The notes below the pieces were generated by a model. The model saw only the letters and a program-made list of their open reading frames with translations. It ran no database searches and was not told the DNA's origin. Shown here piece by piece: positions 55,901 through 63,127 of a stretch of 64,000 nucleotides of DNA (the stretch's first letter is position 1; each line of letters begins with the position of its first letter). The stretch is from Pontibacter sp. HSC-36F09 (GTDB taxonomy: Bacteria; Bacteroidota; Bacteroidia; Cytophagales; Hymenobacteraceae): contig NZ_JALKAA010000002.1 in assembly GCF_024171605.1 (NCBI RefSeq), positions 372,001-436,000 on the forward strand. The letters run 5' to 3'. The translations under genes were made by a program, and so were the position numbers.

Positions 55901-56072
55901 CAGGTCTTTCCTTAACCAGGTACGGATCTACGCCAATGCGCATAACCTGTTAACATTCTCTGATTCTTTCCTGAAACAATTTGACCCTGAAAAACATGAA
56001 GGGCAGTACCAGGCCGGTTACAATTATCCGCTGATGCAGAGCTTTAACTTCGGAGTGAATGTTTCTTTTTAA
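52917..56072 (+). CDS. susC: SusC-like TonB-dependent oligosaccharide transporter
   Basis: About 1051 aa, start ATG 52917 (MTNRYSNRYLRKG); the frame open from 52830 overlaps the promoter. Signal region to about 33. A carboxypeptidase-regulatory-like domain (about 50-128, IKGKVVDDQGMPLPGASIVEKGT) is followed by plug and barrel: VVVVGYGTQKKENLTSAIS (the SusC motif), LQGKVPGLQIRQQDGEPG, YVIDGIVRDGG and LKDASAAIYGLNAANGVILVTTKKG. There is no STN domain, so no direct anti-sigma signalling. It imports mannan fragments across the outer membrane with the SusD that follows by 11 bp. Confidence 0.96.
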   Translation: MTNRYSNRYLRKGWGLVSFAALLSYFPSQAGASLYNVPENDMALAFMQDQATIKGKVVDDQGMPLPGASIVEKGTTNGVTSDADGNFTIKAGLNTVLVVSYLGYKSQEVEVAGQTNLTIGLEMDATGLGEVVVVGYGTQKKENLTSAISTIRAKDIVTTTSSSLAQSLQGKVPGLQIRQQDGEPGSFSSSINIRGFGEPLYVIDGIVRDGGVEFQQLNPNDIESITILKDASAAIYGLNAANGVILVTTKKGKLGKPSFNYTGTVGFQRPTDVPVMSDAAQYLEMYNDAVFYRDKNHYISADELQRWREGGAGYTSTNWFDETFKDYATQHQHNFSVRGGTEKADYFVSLGTYSEGGLFKSNDINYNRYNFRSNLGLQLTNNLRAEVMLSGRYSEREYPGGDGFMWIYKGTIISHPHERPFINDNPDYPANIHNQQNPVLMAQNRYAGYTTNENKDFTSSASLAWSVPFLEGLEARATASYDSRNMFNKNVWKNYTVYSPDLTPQVINPPRIANAIDDANRLVFQGQLAYENTFFDRHNVSATAVFEQKYYEKKYSYLKREYDFFTTDVVDFAGGLQTNAGSEVEEATMSYIGRVNYDFSAKYLASFAFRYDGSYRYAPGNRWAFFPTVSAGWRISEENFIKDNLRFINDLKIRASYGQIGENVGAPFQHVLGFSPSPNQGAEFTNGIVTGGMVAPGVINPNFTWVESTIADIGIEGSFFDNKLSFEADYYEREKTGKLKTREGGLPNTFGGEMPIENLESEVTRGFDFIVSHQHNINEFSYGVSVNMNLARTMHKVVDKPDPTSSMDRWRHGFPNRWNDIQWGYDRTGQFQNQEDINNGPIHGGNQGNSQILPGDYIYDDVNGDGIIDGKDMMPIFRNGTPKLFYGLTLTAGYKNFDMTAVFQGASLYTIRFNEVYSQMFFNGGNIPAYFYDRWHLANPYDPNSEWVPGRWPANRFAEYMQSSYRESDAWRMNASYLRMKSIEIGYTIPSQITGRSFLNQVRIYANAHNLLTFSDSFLKQFDPEKHEGQYQAGYNYPLMQSFNFGVNVSF

Positions 56073-56083
56073 CTAGCAAAATC

Positions 56084-57970
56084 ATGAAAAATAGAAGCTT
56101 AAAATATTTATTCATAGCCCTTCTGGTAGGAACCTTCAGCTCCTGTAATGATTCCCTGGACGTTGAACCGAAGAACAAAGTGCCTGCAGAAGCGGTGCTT
56201 TCTGACCCGAACGGTATTCGCAGTTACCTGGCGAATATGTATTATGAATTGCCGGTAGAGGATTTCGTGTATTTCCCACGTGCAGGTTTTAACGCCCGCG
56301 GTAACACAGGTTCCCTGTCGCTATCCCAATACGGACTGGAAGCCATTCACTCAGAGTGGCCTAACTGGAATGAGTTCAACAACCAGTGGTGGACGCGCGG
56401 TTACCAGCTCAACCGGGATATCAACCTGCTGGAGGAATCTGTGGCTAAAGTTAATTTCTCTGAAGCAGAGAGAAGCGCCATTGAAGGGGAGATCGCATTT
56501 CTTCGTGCCTATACCTATTATGGTTTTGTGAAAAGGTATGGCGGGGTGCCCATTATTACCGAAAATCAGAACTATTCTACCGATTGGGAGAGTCTCCGTG
56601 TGCCACGCAATACCGAGAAAGAGACCTGGGATTTTGTGCTTGCCCAATTAGACATTGCTTTTGACAAACTACCGGAGACCAGAAATAGCCTGGACGAAAC
56701 GAAGCGAAGAGCTACGAAATGGGCTGCGGCCGGCTTGAAATCGCGCGTTGCCCTGCATGCTGCTTCTGTGGCTAAGTACTGGAACCGCGCTCCGCTTTCA
56801 GGACAAGCTGTCGATGCCGGGTTGGTAGGTATGCCAGCGACTGAAGCAAACCGCTACTACCAGGAGGCTATTAAGGCTTCTGAGACAGTGATCAATTCCG
56901 GTCGGTTTGGCCTATACATGGCGAACCCATCTAGTCCGCAGGAAGCTGCCAGAAACTACCAGAAACTGTTTATGCAGCCAAACGACGCCATGACAGAAGT
57001 GCTCTTTATGAAAGGGTACGGCCATGCTGGTGGTCCGCTGGCCCATGACTACGATGGCTGGAATAACCCCAACCAGACAGGTGAAGGCTTCCCACACGTT
57101 GGGCGCACCAATCCTGTACTGGAGCTGGTTGACCGGTATGAGAACTATGAGAAACCGGGAGAAGCTTCTCCCATCGTCACGACTGCCGACGGGCAGGTAC
57201 AGCTAGGGGATTTTAACCCTTCTGCCGATTACATCCGGTTCTCTTCTCCGGAAGAGATCTTCCAGGGAAAAGATGCACGTTTCTTTGCTTCCATCATCCA
57301 CCCCGGCGCGGTATGGAAAGGTACGGAGATCGTTATTCAGGGTGGTGTCATTCGTCCGGACGGAAGTGCCTTGACAACGAAGGGTTCAGTAGAGCACAAG
57401 GGTACGACCTATCACGCCTACGGGGCAGCGACCAGCAACCAATACTCAGGTTTTGATGGAACACCTAACATGACGCGTACAGGCTTCCTGTTGAAGAAGT
57501 TTTTGGATGAAGGAGCCAGCATCAACACCTGGTTACAATCAACCACCGACTTTATTGACATCCGTTATGCGGAAATCCTGCTGAACTATGCCGAAGCGGT
57601 AGCCGAGAGCGGACAGGGCAATGCAGACCTGGCCAGCCAGGGGCTGAACGCCGTCAGGAGAAGAGCAGGACACACGGTTTCTATACCTCTGACACTGGAG
57701 AATGTGTTGCGGGAGCGCGCTGTGGAACTTGCCTTTGAGAACAAGGAGTACTGGGACCTGATCAGAAGACGCACCTACCACCAGATCTTCAACAACTACG
57801 TGAAGACTGCGCTGGTGCCGATGCTAGACCTGCGCGGAGAGGAGCCAGCCTATATCTACATCAGGAAGAGAGTGCCCGGAGCTCAGCCCAATACCTTTCC
57901 CGAGAGAGATTACTACAGTGGCATCCCGGGTGTAAACAACAACGGAGTTATCCAGAATCCTCAGCATTAA
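56084..57970 (+). CDS. susD: SusD-like surface glycan-binding lipoprotein
   Basis: 628 aa. Lipobox FSSC (about residue 21, CNDSLDVEPKN). RagB/SusD fold: helical TPR-like part with AYTYYGFVKRYGGVPIIT, and the C-terminal RYAEILLNYAEAVAESG and RERAVELAFENKEYWDLIRRRTY, all characteristic. It caps the SusC barrel and binds incoming oligosaccharide. 11 bp from susC and 11 bp before the next lipoprotein gene. Confidence 0.96.
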   Translation: MKNRSLKYLFIALLVGTFSSCNDSLDVEPKNKVPAEAVLSDPNGIRSYLANMYYELPVEDFVYFPRAGFNARGNTGSLSLSQYGLEAIHSEWPNWNEFNNQWWTRGYQLNRDINLLEESVAKVNFSEAERSAIEGEIAFLRAYTYYGFVKRYGGVPIITENQNYSTDWESLRVPRNTEKETWDFVLAQLDIAFDKLPETRNSLDETKRRATKWAAAGLKSRVALHAASVAKYWNRAPLSGQAVDAGLVGMPATEANRYYQEAIKASETVINSGRFGLYMANPSSPQEAARNYQKLFMQPNDAMTEVLFMKGYGHAGGPLAHDYDGWNNPNQTGEGFPHVGRTNPVLELVDRYENYEKPGEASPIVTTADGQVQLGDFNPSADYIRFSSPEEIFQGKDARFFASIIHPGAVWKGTEIVIQGGVIRPDGSALTTKGSVEHKGTTYHAYGAATSNQYSGFDGTPNMTRTGFLLKKFLDEGASINTWLQSTTDFIDIRYAEILLNYAEAVAESGQGNADLASQGLNAVRRRAGHTVSIPLTLENVLRERAVELAFENKEYWDLIRRRTYHQIFNNYVKTALVPMLDLRGEEPAYIYIRKRVPGAQPNTFPERDYYSGIPGVNNNGVIQNPQH

Positions 57971-57981
57971 GAAAGACAGTT

Positions 57982-58680
57982 ATGAAAAGTATCAAGACAT
58001 TAAGCATTGCCCTGGCAAGTCTGTTTCTGCTGGGTGGTTGCGAATTGAACGAGCTCGATAATTATGAAGGTCCGAATGCAACCATTAATGGCGGCATTTA
58101 TGATAAGGAGACAGGAGAACTCATTCAGCAGGACATCATTAACGGGATGCAGATCGAATACATCGAGCATGGGTTTGAGAATCCCCAGACCCAGTATGTG
58201 GTGGTGAAGAACGACGGCACCTACCGCAACAACCTGATGTTTGCAGGAGACTATACCATCAGGCCAGTACGCGGCAACTTTGTGCCGGTGGAGCCTGAGG
58301 AGATTGTGGTGAAGGGGAATACCGTGAAGAACTTTGAGGTGCAACCCTACATCCGCGTCAGAAACGCCAGGATCGAACGGCAGGAAAACAAGATCGTCGC
58401 AACTTTCAATCTTGACCAGACAGTGACAAACAATGTGAGCCGGATCGGGCTATTTGCCCATCAGGAGCCTAACGTAGGCGCTCCCCTGAATACTGTGTCG
58501 TCGGTAGTCAACCTTAATGAGGTAACCAACGATGTAACAGAGTATAGATTGGAAATTAACCTGGAAGCTCATAGTGGCAGCCTGAAACCCGGCAATAAGT
58601 ACTATTTCAGGGTAGGGGCCTTAGTTGACGCTCCCGAGGCAAAATACAACTATGCACCGCCAGTTCTTATTGAATTATAA
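57982..58680 (+). CDS. DUF3823 surface lipoprotein
   Basis: 232 aa. Lipobox LGGC (about residue 20). The first third has the DUF3823 pattern (ELDNYEGPNATINGGIYDKETGELI), a carboxypeptidase-regulatory-like beta domain; the last third is a second beta-sandwich (about 120-230). DUF3823 proteins follow SusD in many loci and are thought to be glycan-binding surface proteins. Mannan binding here is inferred by position. Confidence 0.9.
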   Translation: MKSIKTLSIALASLFLLGGCELNELDNYEGPNATINGGIYDKETGELIQQDIINGMQIEYIEHGFENPQTQYVVVKNDGTYRNNLMFAGDYTIRPVRGNFVPVEPEEIVVKGNTVKNFEVQPYIRVRNARIERQENKIVATFNLDQTVTNNVSRIGLFAHQEPNVGAPLNTVSSVVNLNEVTNDVTEYRLEINLEAHSGSLKPGNKYYFRVGALVDAPEAKYNYAPPVLIEL

Positions 58681-58690
58681 TGTGCAAGGA

Positions 58691-58731
58691 AGCCTCGTGA
58701 AAGCCTTTCTCGGAAGCACCTGCACGAGGCT
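58691..58731 (+). terminator. hairpin after the DUF3823 gene, possible attenuator
   Basis: AGCCTCGTG / CACGAGGCT perfect 9-bp stem around a 23-base loop, without a T tract. It may lower transcription into the DUF4886 gene. Confidence 0.45.
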
Positions 58732-58769
58732 CCCTATACCTGACATCAATCAACTAATCATCTGAAAAT

Positions 58770-60506
58770 ATGAGACCTTTTCTACAAGGACAAATGAAAG
58801 TGCTCCTGTATGTAATGCTGAGCCTTTTCTCCCTGACTGCCATCTCTTGTGATAAAGACGATGAAGTACCGGGCATTGAGCAGTCGGTAGTTTTGGATAC
58901 CAGTAACAAGACGCTTCCGGTGGGAGGTGAGCTGGTAGTGAAGCCTACCTTCGAACCCAAAGTGAACCCGCAGCGGACCTACAGCTGGGTTACCAGCAAC
59001 CCTGATGTGGCGGGTGTCAAAATGAACGACGACCATTCCGCCGTCATCACCGCCAAAAGAAGTGGGGTTTCCACCATCACATTTATCTCTTCCGACAGGA
59101 AAGTGAGCGCGGCCTTCGAGGTAACTGTCAGCGGTCCGGAAGACGACGGCGTGATCAAGGTGCTGGCCATCGGAAACAGCTTTTCAGAAGATGCGATAGA
59201 AAGCTACTTATACGAACTGGCAGCGGCCAAAAATGTTCCGATCGTGATTGGCAACCTGTACATCGGGGGTGCTTCGCTGGAACAACACTGGAGCAATGCG
59301 GAGGGCAACGCTCCTGCCTATGACTACAGGAAAATCGAGGAAGGCGAGAAGACGAACAGGTCACAAACGACCATTGAATACGCTGTGAAGGACGAGAACT
59401 GGGATTATGTCAGTTTTCAGCAAGTAAGCGGTAACTCCGGTAAATACGAGACCTTTACCACGCCGCTTCCCGCCCTCGTGAAGTATGTAAAAGAGCGCAC
59501 TACAAATCCGGAGACAAGGTATATCCTTCACCAGACCTGGGCTTACTCAGAAAACTCCACCCACTCAGACTTCCCTAATTATGGCAATGACCAAAAGGTA
59601 ATGTATGCTTCTATTGTGCAGGCGTACCGGAAAGCGAAGATTGCCTACAACATGGACTATGTTATTCCGGCGGGCACCGCCATACAGAACGGGCGCAGCA
59701 CCCTGATTGGCGATAACTTTACCCGGGACGGCTACCACCTGGATTTCGGGATCGGCAGGTATACGGCAGCAAGCACCTGGTTCGAGGCACTTACCGGCAT
59801 CAGCGTAGTGGGCAACCCTTACAAACCAGCTGGCCTGACAGATCTTGAAGCTGAAATAGCACAACACGCTGCACACGCTGCAGTCCTAAACCCGGACAAA
59901 ATTACCGTTCTATCCGATTATCAGCCAGCGCCGGCAGCGCCATTGACAGCACCGGTCTATGTGAACTTCGGACACAAGATCGTTCCTAAGTGGAACACTT
60001 TAGGAGACCATCACGAAGGCGCTTCCATCGGAAACCTGAAAGACGAGAATGATGCCTTTACCAATATTGCCCTGGTGGTGACGCAACGATTCAATGCGAT
60101 GAACGAGGTAGGGGAGAGCGAGACCAACACGGAATTCAACATGCCGGCAGATGTTTCGACCCAGTCTTACTACGGAAATACCCGTGGCGTATGGCAGAAC
60201 CTGGAGATCAGACAGAGCCAGTTCACGCTGTCAGGTCTGGACAAGAACACGACGTATAACCTGTGCTTCTTCGGATCAAGAGCCGGTGTTGGCGATAACC
60301 GCGAAACGAAGTTCATCGTTTCTGGCGAAAACGCGAAGACGGTATACGTTCAGACCTCGAGCAACAAAGACAAAACGGCATGTGCCGACGGCATACAGCC
60401 CGACTTCAATGGTACGATTACGGTTACTGTAACTGCGGGTGAGAATAATAACAACGGATCCGGCTTCTATTATCTGAATGCCATGAGGCTGGCTCCTGGA
60501 AAATAA
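58770..60506 (+). CDS. DUF4886 SGNH-like lipoprotein with BIG2-like and C-terminal modules
   Basis: 578 aa (ATG 58794 is an alternative start). Lipobox AISC; the following CDKDDEV has the Lys-Asp-Asp-Glu pattern of the Bacteroidota surface export signal, so it is probably on the cell surface. Residues about 38-120 form a bacterial Ig-like (BIG2) domain (VGGELVVKPTFEPKV, GVSTITFISSD). About 128-370 is DUF4886, an SGNH-type fold (KVLAIGNSFSEDAIESYLYELA with block I, GYHLDFGIGRY). The C-terminal 190 residues are a separate beta domain. It likely removes ester groups from the glycan; substrate unknown. Confidence 0.85.
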   Translation: MRPFLQGQMKVLLYVMLSLFSLTAISCDKDDEVPGIEQSVVLDTSNKTLPVGGELVVKPTFEPKVNPQRTYSWVTSNPDVAGVKMNDDHSAVITAKRSGVSTITFISSDRKVSAAFEVTVSGPEDDGVIKVLAIGNSFSEDAIESYLYELAAAKNVPIVIGNLYIGGASLEQHWSNAEGNAPAYDYRKIEEGEKTNRSQTTIEYAVKDENWDYVSFQQVSGNSGKYETFTTPLPALVKYVKERTTNPETRYILHQTWAYSENSTHSDFPNYGNDQKVMYASIVQAYRKAKIAYNMDYVIPAGTAIQNGRSTLIGDNFTRDGYHLDFGIGRYTAASTWFEALTGISVVGNPYKPAGLTDLEAEIAQHAAHAAVLNPDKITVLSDYQPAPAAPLTAPVYVNFGHKIVPKWNTLGDHHEGASIGNLKDENDAFTNIALVVTQRFNAMNEVGESETNTEFNMPADVSTQSYYGNTRGVWQNLEIRQSQFTLSGLDKNTTYNLCFFGSRAGVGDNRETKFIVSGENAKTVYVQTSSNKDKTACADGIQPDFNGTITVTVTAGENNNNGSGFYYLNAMRLAPGK

Positions 60507-60541
60507 AATTGGTTGATTGTTAATAGATTAGGTTAATTGAG

Positions 60542-60580
60542 CCAGAGTTCACTTCACTGTGGACTTTGGTTCTTTTTTAT
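60542..60580 (+). terminator. terminator after the DUF4886 gene
   Basis: CCAGAGTTCAC pairs with GTGGACTTTGG (two G-T pairs), six-base loop, then TTCTTTTTT. Confidence 0.75.
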
Positions 60581-60609
60581 AGGCTGTACTAAGCCCGCTG
60601 CCATAACCG

Positions 60610-62922
60610 ATGAAAATTAATACGTTGCGTATGAGATTTGTTTTTTGCCTCCTTGTACTTATTGCCTTAAGCTTCTCTGCCAAGGCTCAGAATCATATTG
60701 TAGAAAAAGTAGAGCATCCGGTCGACTGGGTGAATCCGCTGATGGGAACAGACTCCAAGCGCGAGTTGTCTAACGGAAACGTTTACCCCGTCGTCGCCCG
60801 TCCCTGGGGCATGAATTTCTGGACCCCGCAGACGGGCAAGATGGGAGACGGCTGGATCTATATGTACAGCGCAGACAAGATCCGGGGTTTCAAGCAAACG
60901 CACCAGCCCTCTCCCTGGATGAACGACTACGGGCAGTTCGCCATTATGCCCATTACGGGGAATCTTCGGGTGCGCGAAGATGAACGCGCCAGCTGGTTTT
61001 CCCACAAAGCTGAGATTGTGAAACCCTATTACTATAGCGTATACCTGGCAGATCACGATGTGACCACTGAATTTACCCCTACTACCAGAGCGGCTTTCTT
61101 CCGCTTCACTTTTCCAGAGGCAGAGCAGGCTCACATCATTCTGGACGCGCTGGATATGGGGTCCCATGTCAAAATTATTCCGAAGGAAAGAAGGATCATC
61201 GGCTATACCACTAAGAATAGTGGGGGCGTACCAGACAATTTCCGGAATTACTTTGTCATCGAATTCGATAAGGATTTCGAAGCAGCCCATACCTTCAGTA
61301 ACTACGAGATTTTCGATAAGCCGGAAGCAGAGGCGAACCACGTAGGGGCAGCTATTTCTTTTAAAACCAGGAAAGGGGAAGTGGTGCATGCCAAAGTGGC
61401 GTCCTCATTCATCAGTCACGATCAGGCATTGCTTAATCTGCAGGAACTGGGGAACAAGAACTTCGAGGCTGTAAAAGCAGACGGAAGAGCAGAGTGGGAT
61501 AAGGAACTTGGGCGCATAAAAGTGGCCGGTGGCACCTACGATCAGACCAAGACCTTTTACTCGAGCTTATACCGCAGCCTGCTGTTCCCGAGGAAGTTTT
61601 ATGAGATCGACAAAGAAAATAAAGTAGTGCATTACAGTCCGTATAACGGGAAAGTACTGCCCGGCTATATGTTCACTGATACAGGCTTTTGGGATACCTT
61701 CCGTTCGCTTTTCCCTTTCCTGAACCTGATGTACCCGGAGTTGAACGCGCAGATGCAGGAGGGCCTTGTAAACGCTTACAAAGAGAGCGGCTGGCTACCG
61801 GAATGGGCAAGTCCGGGTCTGCGAAACGTGATGGTGGGAAACAACTCGGCTTCGGTAGTGGCGGACGCTTACCTCAAGCTCGGGAAAGAGCATACCTATG
61901 ACGTTGAAACGCTCTGGGATGCCGTGATGAATGGTGCCAACAACGCAGGTCCGTTGACTGCAGTAGGGCGTGCCGGCGCATCGTATTACAATGAACTGGG
62001 CTATGTGCCTTACGATGTGGAAATTAATGAGAATGCCGCCCGTACGCTGGAGTATGCCTACGATGACTTTGCTATCTACCAGCTGGCAAAGGCCTTGAAG
62101 AAGCCTGCTGATGTAGTAGAGCTATACAAGCAACGCAGCCTGAACTACAGGAACCTGTACGACCCGGAGCACAAGCTGATGCGTGGCAAGAACAAGAATG
62201 GGGAATTCCAATCGCCGTTCAATCCGTTCAAATGGGGCGACGCTTTCACAGAAGGCAACAGCTGGCACTACTCCTGGTCGGTGTTTCACGATACGCAGGG
62301 GCTCATTGACCTGATGGGAGGGAATAAGGAATTCGTGGCCCAGCTGGATAAGGTGTTCAGCCTGCCGCCTGCCTTTGAGGAAAGCTATTACGGGCAGGTG
62401 ATCCACGAGATCCGTGAAATGCAGATCGCCAATATGGGACAGTATGCGCACGGCAACCAGCCCATTCAGCACATGATCTACCTGTACAACTATGCCGGCG
62501 AACCCTGGAAGGCCCAATACTGGGTGCGCGAAACGATGGACCGGATGTACAAACCAACGCCGGACGGCTACTGCGGCGACGAAGACAACGGACAAACCTC
62601 CGCCTGGTATGTGTTCTCTGCCATGGGATTCTATCCGGTAACGCCTGCCACAGACCAGTATGTGCTGGGAGCTCCGCTATTCCGGAATATCACGGTAGAA
62701 CTTTCCAACGGCAAGAAGATCGTGATCAATGCTCCTAAAAATAGCTCTGAGAACAGGTATATCGAGAGCCTTCGCGTGAATGGCAAGGCGCATACCCGAA
62801 ACTGGTTGAGCCATTCGGATTTGATGAAAGGTGCTAAGTTGAACTTTAAGATGACTGACAAGCCTAATAAGAGCCGGGGTACGTTTAAAGAAGACGCTCC
62901 TTACTCTCTGTCTAATGAGTAG
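60610..62922 (+). CDS. GH92 mannosidase with Gln at the catalytic-acid position (second copy)
   Basis: 770 aa with a Sec signal peptide (LLVLIALSFSAKAQ, to about residue 27). GH92 layout: VDWVNPLMGTDSKRELSNGN, DTGFWDTFRSLFPF, Q617 in GNQPIQHMIYLYNYAG and CGDEDNGQTSAW. It resembles the 47468 enzyme along the whole length, so the two probably arose by duplication. It is cut off from the preceding gene by a terminator. I see no operator of the CTAAAACG type in the short upstream gap, so its regulation is open. Confidence 0.93.
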   Translation: MKINTLRMRFVFCLLVLIALSFSAKAQNHIVEKVEHPVDWVNPLMGTDSKRELSNGNVYPVVARPWGMNFWTPQTGKMGDGWIYMYSADKIRGFKQTHQPSPWMNDYGQFAIMPITGNLRVREDERASWFSHKAEIVKPYYYSVYLADHDVTTEFTPTTRAAFFRFTFPEAEQAHIILDALDMGSHVKIIPKERRIIGYTTKNSGGVPDNFRNYFVIEFDKDFEAAHTFSNYEIFDKPEAEANHVGAAISFKTRKGEVVHAKVASSFISHDQALLNLQELGNKNFEAVKADGRAEWDKELGRIKVAGGTYDQTKTFYSSLYRSLLFPRKFYEIDKENKVVHYSPYNGKVLPGYMFTDTGFWDTFRSLFPFLNLMYPELNAQMQEGLVNAYKESGWLPEWASPGLRNVMVGNNSASVVADAYLKLGKEHTYDVETLWDAVMNGANNAGPLTAVGRAGASYYNELGYVPYDVEINENAARTLEYAYDDFAIYQLAKALKKPADVVELYKQRSLNYRNLYDPEHKLMRGKNKNGEFQSPFNPFKWGDAFTEGNSWHYSWSVFHDTQGLIDLMGGNKEFVAQLDKVFSLPPAFEESYYGQVIHEIREMQIANMGQYAHGNQPIQHMIYLYNYAGEPWKAQYWVRETMDRMYKPTPDGYCGDEDNGQTSAWYVFSAMGFYPVTPATDQYVLGAPLFRNITVELSNGKKIVINAPKNSSENRYIESLRVNGKAHTRNWLSHSDLMKGAKLNFKMTDKPNKSRGTFKEDAPYSLSNE

Positions 62923-62940
62923 CGGCTGTCTGAAACGGTA

Positions 62941-62991
62941 ATAAAACAGAAAAGCCCATCAATTAGCAATTGGTGGGCTTTTCTGTTTTAT
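62941..62991. terminator. terminator after the third GH92 gene
   Basis: 24-bp stem with one G-T pair and a three-base loop, with A- and T-rich arms. Bidirectional between the GH92 gene and the minus-strand lipoprotein gene. Confidence 0.9.
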
Positions 62992-63127
62992 AGGGCGCGC
63001 TAATAGACTTCTAAGTTCTTGTGCAGTTCGGCTTTAGTATAACGGCTTATACCTACAATCCCTATGCGTTTGTACCATACCACAGGGTAATGATACTTGC
63101 TTTCAGTCAATCAGTTCCAAGTACGTT

